Counted from the stretch's first letter, positions 1 to 9,966 are shown. The stretch is DNA of 12,529 nt from Lunasporangiospora selenospora (GCA_015680635.1 JAABOA010000070.1:1-12529); one strand, 5' to 3'. Numbers and translations are program-made. Notes: generated by a model from the sequence alone, not told the origin.

Positions 1-663
1 GATTCGAGATGTCCTTGACAATGACAACGAGACTGATAAAGAAACAAAAGGGTATTTGGCCCAAGAGCAAGAGGATGAGTCACCTGGAAAAAATGACCTT
101 GAGGAAAAAATGACTGAATGAAAAAGTGAAAAAGTGACCCTTTGGACAAAAAGGAAAAAAAAAAACCTTTAGCTGAAAAAAGACCTTCAACTAAAAAAAT
201 GACATTGAAATGAAAAAGTGGCCGTTTGGAAATGAAAGGACCCTTCGGAAAGGCCCAAGTGAAGAGACGTTGGGCAACACGACTTTGGCTAATTAGGGTA
301 GCCCTTTGACATTCCTTTAAGTTCTTGGAACTGTCTTGGGTCATCACATTCAAGTTGTTGTGTGCAAGAGCCAGCTCCACGAAAGCATACAGCTGTCCCA
401 TACATATTATTTCAATCGCCTCTCAATCAAAGAAAATATTCATTGCAAACGCTGCGTCTAATCTGCCAGAACCAAAATAAGTCCATCGACCATCTTTAGC
501 CCTCTTGTACTCTTCTCATGGAATTTGTGGTCGCACCTGGATTCGATGTTGGCCTGAAGGTGTGTCGATTTTCTATCATCTGAGCATAGAGAAGGGGGCT
601 GTAACTTACAGAACTTTTGAGGAAAAGGCCGAAAACTTTGAAAAAAGGTAAATTAAATGGCAT
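1..663 (-). other. Possible 5' part of an unknown gene leaving the window on the left
   Basis: On the minus strand a frame is free of stops from about 419 to the window edge (some 139 codons, first ATG 401). Its first part reads MGQLYAFVELALAHNNLNVM and then SKNLKECQRATLISQSRVAQ, normal-looking sequence. From about position 260 down it becomes Phe-rich with an imperfect internal repeat, imposed by the A-rich repeat on the other strand. Upstream, ATG 663 to 610 encodes MPFNLPFFKVFGLFLKSS followed by a consensus GTAAGT donor; joined to CAG|CTG at 392 it would keep phase 0 with a 217-nt intron. I recognise no family. The opposite strand also has a short open frame, 2-117 (DNDNETDKETKGYLAQEQED), stopping at TGA 118-120. 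At most one of these is real. Confidence 0.18.
86..240. repeat. Degenerate A-rich direct repeat, two copies, spacing about 88 nt
   Basis: Copy 1 (86-155) and copy 2 (174-240) share the order gaaaaaa-gacctt, then aaaaaatgac, then tgaaaaagtg, then the best-conserved part: gaaaaagtgaccctttgga against gaaaaagtggccgtttgga. Copy 2 lacks about 9 nt relative to copy 1. It is an old tandem duplication or a minisatellite with few units; unit borders are approximate. Confidence 0.6.
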
Positions 664-703
664 TTTTGCCTAGCTAACGGTTTAAGGGACACAAAGCCTA
701 GAC

Positions 704-709
704 TTTATT
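704..709 (-). terminator. Poly(A) signal AATAAA of the USP gene
   Basis: A perfect AATAAA on the minus strand lies 26 nt beyond the TAG at 735. This supports the reconstructed last exon (770-735) rather than a stop at 866, because the signal sits at a normal distance from the former. Inferred from position only. Confidence 0.5.
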
Positions 710-734
710 TGGTTAAAGTAGTCCAGCTCCCCTT

Positions 735-3700
735 CTACTTCTTGCGGACGTAAAAAAGGGTATATCCATGCTCTGACTATTAAACACATTATGGTTGAAG
801 AATGCGGATTGCTGTTAGTAGAGGCTTCCTCTCTCACGACTTTTCAAAAAATTTTAAAAAAAAAATCAAAGCCTACACAGAGAATATCTTACCACTGCAA
901 CACTTTTATCGCAAGGCGAAACTCGTGTGTCATCAAAGTTTGTCCAGCTATCCGGTGTTTCGCCTCGAACACATGCGGTATAATGACCGCTGCTTACTTC
1001 ACCCGAATGATTTGAGACTGCATAAAGATCATAGAGCGCCGTCTCCTGGATAGTTGTCGCTACACCGGCATTGTTCATGATGGTCCTCTTGGGTAGGTAT
1101 CGTGTAAGGTCGAGATTCTGGATTGGATACTGAACCATAGCCTTAATTTTGTTCTTGAAAGGACCATCGCTTGAGAAGCGCTTCAGCTGGATCAGTAACA
1201 CATCCGGTACTCGGCTGATTGTCATCTGTTTTGTTGCCTTCCTAGGCTTCTTGCATCGTGGACAATTCCATGCATTCTCGCCCTCCAGTATCTCTGGCTC
1301 CACAAACGCATTCAAACACGAAACTAGGCTCTGTGTTGGATGCCGTTTGGCCTTGATTGGCAGCGCGAGATACATAAATGAATTATAGGTTGTTGATGTC
1401 TTTCCGCATTTGGTACAGCACATTCGATTCTTGAACTGGCCCTGGAACAGGGACACCACGATTGAGTCGTCTCGTCTCAAATACCTCGTCCAAGCAATAT
1501 GGGATGCCTCATAATCGGGCAGGGTCTCCATTCGGGCTTCATCCGCTTCAGATCCTTCATCATCACCTGGTGGTGGCGGCTGGGACTCTCTTTTCAAATC
1601 TTCATGCAATCCATCCAGTAAAAATGATAAAAATTCTTGAGAATCGTGCTGCTCTGTTCCCTTGAATTGCGGAGCAAATTCCACAATGGCGTACCGGAAA
1701 CTCGTCGGCGACACAACCAAGGATTGACCGCTCCACATGCCTCGGATAAGATCTGAAAATGCCTCTGCAAGTTTGCCTTTTGTTCCGTGAATGTTTCGCA
1801 TGTTGATGTAGCGCTTGTAGCTTCCATCCAGGAAGAATCGTGATAGAGGTGGAGTTGCGATTAGACACTGGATCACAGAGTTCATAAAGCACGTGTTGCC
1901 CAAGTTCGTCAAGCCTGTCTTTCCCAGCTGTGTGGTGCCAATCTTTGAGAATCCAGACCCAAACTGAGTATATCCACGCAAGTCGTTCATCGCAGGAGGT
2001 TGGGGCAGCGGTCGCATAGGTTTTGCAGGAATGACTGGCCTGAAAGTACTTGTTGGAATGAAAGGCTGATGTAACATTGGGCTAGTCGACGAGGCTGGGA
2101 TTAACTCTCCATTGATGGACATGCCTGCTCCTGGGATTGGGATCTTGTCTGGGATCTGCGGTGCGGTGATTGTTGATGTTGGTGAAAAGGGCTTTTCTGG
2201 AGCTCCAAAGTTGTTCCAATGAGAGTCATAGATAGTCATTCGTCGCTGAAGTGCATTAACACTCCCCAAAGTTGAGCTTGCTTGATTTGACATGGATCCA
2301 GTGCCCCAGTTTGTATGGTTGCTATTTGCATAAGGGAAGTGCGGCGACGGCTGAGGACTGGAGATACTGACGTTGCTATAGGGTGTAGCAGTAGGTGGAT
2401 AAGCGACATTGGATAGCGGTAGTGGTATCTTGGGATTAACCATCGATTCGGGCCCATCGTCGCGATTGATCTACAAATTTCGAAAAAAGAGGGGATGAGA
2501 AGTGAAAAGCAACGTGTTAGTCATACTCATATAATTTGATGCTAGAGAGCACAAAGCTAACTCAAGGTTGGTGAGAGCACTCCTATTACATAGTCTCCAA
2601 TATTCCTCCTAATGATGCGACCATCATGACGATTTATGCCACCGCCTCGGGATATCTTGTTGAAGATTGGATTGACCTGAGCTGAGTAGTCCGACGTCGA
2701 GTCCGAGTCTAACGAGGTTGGTGTGGATTGGTGAGTTCGCCGCGCTACATCGACGTCAACACCCTCGACCCAGCCCATTCCAGAGCAATCCAACCAGGCA
2801 TCAAATCCTCCGGATAGCAAGACGGGCTTTCGCTTTAGTGGTCGCTCGAACTCAAGGTCGCTTAAGGCCCTGAATAGATTGTAAAGCGGTCCTTGTGTTG
2901 GCCTTTCGGTCGAAGTTTGGTCGTAGTAAATAACGAGGTCAAAATTTGCCCTATCATTGAAAGCTGCGCGCTCAGATGGCGGGTTGCTGAAGAGTCCTTG
3001 TTCGTAAAGTGTCTTGGCGGTCATTCTAGAATATGAGACGATTCATTCGATTAGATTTAGCTTCCATATGAATGCATAATTGTTACAGTTCTTTTTTTCT
3101 TTTTCTTTTTTTTTGACAGGAAAGTATTTCTGCTTGGTCCAGACCCAGAGAGAAATGACTCGAGATGATATCAAGCTGAGTGTATTCGACACAATAATAT
3201 GGCACAGGCTGATAGAATATTTTGGCTCACCCTTCCGGTGCAATTTAGCTTACACGGAACGAGAAAATTTGATCGCTCGCCTTTGCATAGTATTTCTACA
3301 ATGGTTGACTTCCATCATGAGCATTGACTTTGTTGCCGTGAGTTTGAGTACCCAAGTAAAATCCGGCTGATACCGGCAGGAGGATCAAGTCAAGTATGCG
3401 AAAAGGTCCCGAAAGGAAGTATCATTTTTTCCTCTCGGGTTGACTAATTTTCTCGCTCTGGGTCAGCCAAACGTCACTGGGAAGGTGAATCACAATACAT
3501 GCCAAGTATTCTATCGGCTTCGCCCACAATAATGTGTAGGGTACACTCTAAACGATGTCAACTCGAGCCAACTCACTCAACTTGGGCCTGAGCCAACAAA
3601 AAAAAAAGTGGACAAGTTAGTAATTTGGAATGGTGTGATAAACAGAGCGCTTACCCATCTCGAAGTGCAACCGGCTCAATATTCATAATCGACTTGGCTT

Positions 3701-5463
3701 TGATCCTAGCGCTGCCATATTGGATCTGCATCCTAACATCGATAAAGAGGATTGAGGGAGGCTTTGGTTGGCGCATATAATCCAGTAGCCGTTGAGGTTT
3801 GACGAATAATGGTTGCTTGTAATCATCATTGGACGGTGTAGTCATCGATGTCATTGGTGACTGAGAGTTCGGGTCTGCAATCCCATTGACCTCATCTTTG
3901 TTGTTTCCTTTAGTCATGGCAGCAGGAGCGGATGCTGGGGGTATCAGTGAATGTGCAGGCCGTGGGGCAGGAACTGGACTTGGGACCTTACACTGGCGCT
4001 CGGCACCATCTTCTCCATGACCAGCACCAAAACCCGCTCTTGGCGTGGTCTGTGCAGGCTGTGCAGGCTGTGCAGTAGGTTTCGGAGTTATGGGAGGTGA
4101 TGGTGGAGGTGGGGGTAGTGTCAATATTGGTGCTGAGGGCGTGAATGGCGCGGAATATTGGGCGTCGTATCGAGGTCCCGGCATAAAGCGAGTCGTATTA
4201 GGGGGGGCTGAACCTGAAGTAGCCGAGGTCGTACCTGCACCATAAGCTGTAGGCATTAACGGAACAAACGAGGCAAGAGAAGTCGTGGGAAGCGGTGCTG
4301 ACGGAGGAAGGGACGATCCTCCGTTTACCGGCGTGGTTACACCTCGCTGAAGCTCCAAGGAATAATCTGCCCTGAAAGCCGTGGGATTTGGAAAAGAAGG
4401 AGCTGTGGTAACTGAGGTTACGGGCACGTTGGTGGGGTTGATAGAGAGCGACGACATATTCGATACGATAGCAGGTGGTTGCCCGTCATGTCTCAAAAAA
4501 TCGGGTTTTGTGGGGCGAGGGGGTGGTTTTGGTCGCGCGGTCTTTGCTGCTGTAGCCAATGCGGATGTCTCTATGTCCTGGATACTTTGATACTTCCGTT
4601 GCAGCAACTCCTTAAGTTTTTCCGTGTCTGGCAGCAGATCAACAATACGCTGATATATGAAGTCATGCAATGAATGATGTAAGTAGGTGTTCAGCCCTTT
4701 GATTCATGCTTTATATCAGGCTTGAACCCTCAATGCCGTTATACCTTTTTGACCGCAATATACTCTGGATCTGTCTTCAGCTTTTCGAATTCTTTGTCCT
4801 TTGGCACTATTTCGAACACGATACTTAAGCGGACGAGCGGTAGCGATCTGAGTTAGAATATATGCCTTCCACAACACCATACAATCTTTCCTCTGCTCTA
4901 TGCCCTACTGACACGAAGAGAGTCGAATAATAGTGGGCCTACAGGATGATGCGCAGAAGCAACCCATGCCACATTCTGAGTATCTCTTCGGCATACAAAG
5001 CTGTCAAAGACATTCCATTTTCCAGGCTTTCTTGGATCCATTGTATCTGTCACTACTATCCACTGTCAGAGAAGCATGGATAGAATGTATGCCCCTGAGT
5101 AGGTACTCACACTGTAGCCTTGAGGTAGTTCACAAACGCATCCTCCATTTCGCCTTTGACACGTGAGGTATCACCCTTTCTCGATGAATGACAATGAATA
5201 CGCCAAGCCAAAATGCAAAGGATATTGAAGAGAGCTGTCATTATCTTTATTCAGCCGGCGTCATCGCATTTCATTTCCAAAAAGTCGCCACAAAGCAGAC
5301 AGAGATAGCAAAAGTGGGCTGCTCTTACCTTGTTGATGATGCTGAGGGCTGAACGAACATATTGCTTTAGTGAGAATTTTGGATCGTACTGCACCTGAGA
5401 GGCATCGATGAGGTCTTTGATTTTTTTTTCTGGTGAGTCGAGTACATTAGACGAAGGAAGCAT
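735..5463 (-). CDS. DOA4: Ubiquitin-specific protease, Doa4/Ubp4-USP8 type (USP8-dimer + rhodanese + USP), 7 exons
   Basis: Cysteine protease that removes ubiquitin from proteins; relatives act at endosomes with ESCRT-III and recycle ubiquitin from cargo. Exons on the minus strand: 5463-5329, 5175-5111, 4823-4745, 4649-3655, 3025-2590, 2470-893, 770-735. All phases agree, giving about 1107 aa. Residues ~8-125 resemble the USP8-dimerisation/MIT-like domain (VKGEMEDAFVNYLKAT). Residues ~126-370 are a Pro/Ser/Thr-rich linker with PKPPPRP, a penta-Pro run and a QPA triplet. Residues ~371-515 are a rhodanese domain (ILFIDVR; IYYDQ where active rhodaneses carry Cys, so probably non-catalytic). After a second linker the USP domain runs from ~755: Cys box GLTNLGNTCFMN (Cys764), zinc-ribbon CxxC pairs (922/925 and 973/976), His box SSGHYTACV (His1066), FDD at ~1083. 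The last exon supplies GYTLFYVRKK, the usual C-terminal strand. I see no canonical YPxL Bro1-binding motif. The exon 3 acceptor is uncertain (4823, or 4847 adding eight residues). The symbol is by family; a yeast-style Ubp5/Ubp7 or USP8 name would fit equally. Confidence 0.9.
3026..3654 (-). other. Unusually long (629 nt) intron inside the rhodanese domain of the USP gene
   Basis: The donor GGTAAGC at 3654 (phase 2) and acceptor TTCTAG ending at 3026 join PVALRDG to MTAKTLYEQG, which is continuous across the rhodanese fold. Other introns in the window are 82-281 nt. The intron holds a long T-rich tract on the plus strand (3086-3114) and an imperfect CCGG...CCGG inverted repeat near 3362-3376. 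The plus frame 3080-3370 is open, but I recognise nothing in it. Confidence 0.75.
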
Positions 5464-5722
5464 TGTAGCTCGACTAGGTTGAAGGGAGAATGCTGTGCTC
5501 GAGAATGATTGGGCAGAGGAGCGAGTAGGGGAGGATTGATCGCTTGACAGCTTGACTGAATGGTATAGAGTTGACTATTCAGAGAGAGTGAATGAGACGG
5601 TGGAGGAGGAAAGTGACAATGCGACAGCAGAAGGGAAAGAGGGAGAGGGAGATACAGGATGGACGTGTGGAGAATGAAGAGAAAAAAGGAGTCTTGGTAA
5701 CCTATCAGGAGCTCCCTACAAC
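5464..5722 (-). promoter_or_regulatory. 259-nt intergenic: AIP1 3' flank and USP promoter
   Basis: This is the spacer between the AIP1 stop and the USP start codon, both on the minus strand. On the coding strand it carries a strong CT-rich tract (about 5580-5660), a common feature of fungal promoters and 5' leaders. I see no clear TATA box and no AATAAA for AIP1. The open frames that cross it (Leu/Pro/Ser-rich on minus, Arg/Glu-rich on plus) are products of the CT bias. Confidence 0.45.
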
Positions 5723-8450
5723 CTATGCACGCTTCAGCTTCCATGTCTTCACGCAAGCGTCTCCACCAGTCGACACAATAGTGTCGTCGTCCGTAAACTC
5801 AACTCCTGACACATTCGACACGTGCGCGTTCAGAATCGCGATCTTCTTCAAAGGCTCCTCACGGCTCCAGACATAGATATTCGTGTCAAGAGAGCCACTA
5901 ACTGCATAGCGACCGCTGGGAGACCATGACAGGGCCTGCACACGTGCTGTGTGGAAAACCCACTGAGAGATGATTGTCTCACCCGAAGCGACATCATAGA
6001 CCTGAATCTTGCCTCGACTATCACCTGCTGCTACCAATGTGCCTTCAGGATTGAACGACAGAGTCGTGATGGCACTGTTGTTGGAGGTCAGGGTATGCAC
6101 TGGGGTAACATTGGCTCCATTGAGAGTCATGACGTAAACTTTAGAATCCTATTCACAAGATAATCGATCCACGCAACCAAGTACAAACTGCTGTTAGAGT
6201 TCTGAACAGGAAATGTTATTCCACCTGGTCATAAAGCCATTCATGATATACCTCACTTCCAACAGCAATTGTGTTGCCCTGTCGATTAATAGCGACTGCA
6301 GTAGCGCTGTATTCAACTTCCAGTTTCCCGACAACTTTGTCTTCAGAGAGAATCTGGATAGAATTCTCAGTGACAGCGACAATTGTCTTGTCATCGCAGA
6401 TGGAAACACCCTTAGGCAAAGCGCGTGTGGGGAGCACAGTAACACCGCCTGGAGACTTTCCCTTCGACACTTTAATGGCCTCATCCATGCCAGCGGAGAC
6501 AAGCTCAGCCCCGTTCGTGACCATCTGCATGATCTGGTTAGTGTGGCTGGCTTCATTCAAGGCTTGAGCATCGCCTGTACTGCCATTCCAAGACATAACT
6601 CGGCCATCGTAACTGCCCGTGAAGAAGGTATTCTTGTCTTCCGAAACTGCCAACGCCGTGATGGCCTTTTGGTGGCCCTATTTTTGGATGTAAACACAAG
6701 ACATTGCGTAAGTCTCCGTCTGCAAAGTGAATGAATTGTCCAAAGGATTCATGGATCATAAAGAAACCAACCTGAACGACACGAGAAGTCTTGCTTGTGC
6801 TTGGGTCGAGATAGTTAAGGTCGCCGGACAAGGACAAACTCAACAAATGGTTACCCTTCCAGACATTTCCAATTTGTTGGCCAAGGAAGTTGGAGCCCTG
6901 GGCTGCAAGATCAAAAGTACTTTAAACAATGCGTAGAAGTGTTAGCCCTTACTATGACTTGGTATTTGATCTAACTCCACGCTGCAAACCTGCTACGGTT
7001 TCCTACTTACGATACGACGCTTGATGTTTCAACATCCCAGATCTTTGCTGTCTGATCAGCAGAGGATGTCAACAAACGGCTATTATCCGGGGACCAGGAC
7101 AAAGCATAGATTCCTCCTGTGTGTCCGTGTTCAGCCGCAGAAAGCTCCTTGATTTTGTCACCGGTTTTGCCATCAAAGACGAAAATCTAATGTATGAATG
7201 AAAGGCGATCAGTACAAGGATTGGCGTTAGATTCTACTTCCAATTGGGGTGCGTATTGACTACACATTTAGTACCAACCTTTCCATCACTGGCGACAGAC
7301 GCGAACAAATCGCCGCTAGGGCTAAATTTGACTTCTTGGACAAAACGCGAATGCTCCTGGATCAGTTTGTTGAACACAAAGGGTACTCCGTTCGAGAATA
7401 CAATAGAGCTATCATCACCGCCTGTGACAGCACGGAAGGGGCGAGATTGACGAATAGCTACTGTATTCACGACTTTGGAGTGTCCAATGATTTCTCCACA
7501 CGATGATCCCGAGTCGGCAAAGAAAGCGTGCGCGAATCTACAATAAAACAATGTCAAGCTATCAATTTTTGATCTCTGTAGTCCAAGGTGATATAGCACA
7601 ATGCTACAGTAGCTCATATGAAAATCATACTTGTCTCTTCCCTCGCCGACAGCAATAATACGCTTGCTTTCTCCATCCCATGCAAGGTCCTTGATCTTTC
7701 CACTGAGAACCTACATAGTTTCAACAGCACTAATGGTTACAAATAGGGTATCTTTCATCTCAATTGCTCTTGAAAGAATGCCTACTTGGATGAAACAGCC
7801 CTGCCTAAACTTACTTGGGTCTCGAGCTTGAGGATCTGTTCGTCACCCACAGTATCCCAGATTCTTACGTTACCGCGCTCATCTACCGCGTAATTACCAA
7901 TTTTGGAGTCAATCATACCGACCAACTTGGGGAATCCTCTTTTTTTCCTCGAAGACTTTGGCTTCACATAGGTCTTTAAAACTGTGGCACTGATTCCATA
8001 CCTGCAGAGGCGATGTAGTATCCCGAAGGAGCATATTTAGCCACAGAGACATTGCATGAGTGTTGAGTGTATTCTTTTGCAATACCAGGGTTCTTGTAGA
8101 GAAGAAAGGAAAAAAGACAAAGGTTAACACTGAATCCTCCTCTTAGACGTTGGCTCGTTCACAGGGGCGAGCTTCCATTGCCATGCTGCAATGTCCTACA
8201 TCCTGTTACCTCAATGTTGCGAATCAGGACTGAGCGACCACTAGTGTAAAGGATATTCTCGCCTTTGGGATCAGTGTCCAAATGGACACCTTCGCCTCGG
8301 ACAGTTGCTGGGGCGCAAGCAAAAATAGCGGCTATGTAAAGTCCCATGGAGTCAAGAGGTAAGGAATGGCATGAGAATGGAGGTTTGTGCTTCCGATGGT
8401 CAGCATCTACAAAAACATGGACCGAGCAACTTACAGCGAGTAGCAGACAT
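5723..8450 (-). CDS. AIP1: Actin-interacting protein 1 (Aip1/WDR1), WD40 double propeller, 10 exons
   Basis: Aip1 binds cofilin-decorated actin filaments and promotes severing and disassembly, in cortical patches of fungi. Exons on the minus strand: 8450-8435, 8331-8210, 8092-8002, 7882-7815, 7710-7631, 7537-7279, 7186-7011, 6919-6772, 6677-6252, 6148-5723. All phases agree, giving 603 aa; yeast and human proteins are of similar size. The N-terminus reads [20 protein letters not shown] followed by [21 protein letters not shown], the Aip1 signature. Later hallmarks are [44 protein letters not shown]-like [59 protein letters not shown] and the C-terminal WD repeats ending VKTWKLKRA. Repeats spread over the whole chain fit the family's two seven-bladed propellers. 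The 16-nt first exon encodes MSATR plus one base; its start is the only nearby ATG with a GTAAGT donor in the right phase. Introns 6 and 8 use a GTTGGT donor. No disrupting mutation is visible. Confidence 0.95.
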
Positions 8451-8769
8451 TGGATGCGCTGGGTGTTTTGGTGTATAAAAAATGCCGTTGTCGAGATGAG
8501 TGATTGCTCAGAAGAATGGGGACAATGTTAAAGAATGGAATGAGGGTTGAGTTTCCTCCAAAACGACACGCGGCATGGCTCCCCTGATAAAGTTGAGGGC
8601 AGAAGGGTGGGTCGTTGCTCGAGGTCACGGGAGTGCGCTATTCAACTTTGGTTACCAAACTGGTCATGGTCTACAAGATATAAATAACGACACACCTTTG
8701 AATCACTTGAATACTCAAAATCGCGTTCTTGGATAGTATCGATAGCAATTGCTCCTCTAACTAATTTCC
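8451..8769 (-). promoter_or_regulatory. AIP1 5' flank
   Basis: About 320 nt upstream of AIP1 with no convincing gene. On the coding strand there is an AT-rich TTATTTATATC near 8677-8690 and a TTTTTTATACACC 20-35 nt before the ATG. Either could be a TATA-like element, although the second is very close to the start codon. The minus frame 8431-8628 covers exon 1 in a wrong frame and has no other support. Confidence 0.35.
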
Positions 8770-9000
8770 CTACACACCCGCACCAAGAAAAAGACAGCGG
8801 GACACGATCTTGGTAGCAAAAAGGCTATAACCTGACCTTGACCTGAAGAGTAACACAGGTTTGCGCTTGAACGAGCGCGGGTTCCCAAGAAAGGAATGCA
8901 AGATATGCACGAAAAGTTCTAACGATCCGGTATCTGTACACACCGTCCCTGACTGCTGTAGCAATATCGAGCCCAACTTAGGTTCAGGCCTCTCAATCAT
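8770..9000 (-). pseudogene. Possible degenerate rhodanese-domain fragment related to the neighbouring USP gene
   Basis: This 76-codon minus frame contains KRKPVLL at 8868-8848, identical to residues 489-495 of the USP rhodanese domain (DNA at 2835-2815). Six of the seven codons differ between the copies and every difference is a synonymous third-position change. Upstream, GSLELFVHILHSFL aligns with GPLYNLFRALSDLE with one gap, and SILLQQ sits where VIYYDQ is expected. Downstream the match is lost at TCAGGTCAAGGTCAGGT, a small internal duplication just where SGGFDAW should follow. No USP domain is found next to it. I read it as a relic of a duplicated or paralogous Doa4-like gene. Seven matching residues could still be chance, so confidence is low. 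Confidence 0.3.
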
Positions 9001-9224
9001 TCATACTTGGTCACAATGTTCCCACGTTTAATAAGATACAAGGAGAGGTTCAAATAGATCAGGTCAATCCAGGTACCCAAGTATGGTATTTACACGGGCC
9101 TTAACACAAGACGCAGGTCTTGATAAGTACTTTTAGGAACAGATCAAAAGTGTCGTGCCAAACAAAGCCCCTCCTCCCTAAGACAATGCCACTAGCTTGA
9201 CGCGTCTGGAGATAACTTGCATGA

Positions 9225-9884
9225 CTGCATGAAATTTTGGAGAATACTACGACAATGTACCTCCGAAGACGCCTGAATAAACCACTTCAAGAGGAAATTG
9301 AGGACCGTAGCATCGAGAATTGGATCAGGCTGGATGATACCAAACTTTAGAAAAACATAAATTGAAATCCAGGTCCCAATCTTATACAATAAAAACAGTT
9401 GCAACAAGACCAAAACGAGGATTATGAAAGAGTTCGAAGCCAGAAACTGCAGGTCCGACCCAAGCAGCTCTCATATTGGGATAAGGTCAAGTACATCAGA
9501 GAATCCTGTTACTGGAAGCGCATACCGCCTTTGATTCAATAAAAAATATCGAATTGGTGAACCAGAGTCTTGCAGAGTCTATTAATCATTTTTTTATCCT
9601 ATGCGCACGAATTCAGGACCCAAATGATGATCAACATGACCATACTGCAACTCAATTGCTACTCACCTGGTCGCAATCAACCGAGTAAAGGATTTGTCGG
9701 GTATAGAATCAGCTTCAGTAATATCAGGAGAACCGGAAGGCCGCAGTTAAAAACTGTAAAATATTTTAGTATAAAAAGACCTCTTTAATTTTTTGATTTT
9801 GATACAGAACCAGCTGAAACCAGCAGTTCGATGTATTGCGCCTTGTCGTTTTGCGCTTACATCATACTCACTCTACAGCATTGG
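9225..9884 (+). pseudogene. Decayed gene fragment, possibly a DUF3435-like tyrosine recombinase
   Basis: Four coding-like blocks lie in the same plus frame, separated by stops: 9225-9347, 9393-9539, 9561-9785 and 9789-9884. Block 1 contains MYLRRRLNKPLQEEIEDR. Block 2 contains RPKQLSYWDKVKYIRES. Block 3 contains FRTQMMINMTILQLNCYSPGR, then YRISFSNIRRTGRPQLKTVK. Block 4 contains FFDFDTEP and MYCALSFCAYIILTL. From memory, the order fits the fungal DUF3435 family (crypton/Starship-type tyrosine recombinases): an R-Q-...-Y-x-x-x-R-P box, an L-x-Y-x-D-I strand, a basic K segment, then a C-P-L-x-x-L helix. The Arg of YSPGR aligns with the family's conserved Arg. Stops at 9348, 9390, 9540, 9558 and 9786 leave it non-functional unless some gaps are introns, and I found no consistent GT/AG set. 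No terminal repeats or target duplication were seen. The family call is tentative. Confidence 0.35.
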
Positions 9885-9966
9885 TGAAGATTGTTGCCCT
9901 TGTTGATGGGTTATCATGAAATGAAAGGCTTTCAACCAAGGGCGGACAATAACACTGTTGTCTGCT

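Noticed and set aside
866-892. Stop at 866 as the end of the USP gene
   Set aside because: It lies in an intron: GTAAGA at 892 and an acceptor at 771 lead to the conserved GYTLFYVR ending.
3080-3370. 96-codon plus-strand frame within the long USP intron
   Set aside because: It starts in a poly-T run and has no recognisable domain; kept only as part of the intron observation.
4045-4245. Gly/Ala/Val-rich plus-strand frame
   Set aside because: Shadow of the Pro-rich linker of the USP protein on the other strand.
4650-4670. Met at 4670 as the start of the USP gene
   Set aside because: It lies in an intron upstream of CAG|CGT at 4649. The conserved MIT-like domain continues upstream in exons 1-3.
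4823-4847. Acceptor CAG at 4848 for USP exon 3
   Set aside because: It lies only about 5 nt from the likely branch site CTAAC. The AAG acceptor at 4824 keeps phase and removes an eight-residue insertion, though the first choice is not excluded.
5367-5756. 129-codon minus frame rich in Leu, Pro and Ser
   Set aside because: It crosses the AIP1 stop, the CT-rich promoter and USP exon 1 in a wrong frame; composition follows the CT bias.
6213-6734. 173-codon plus-strand frame
   Set aside because: It is antisense to AIP1 exon 9, which has clear family identity; the plus frame has no recognisable features.
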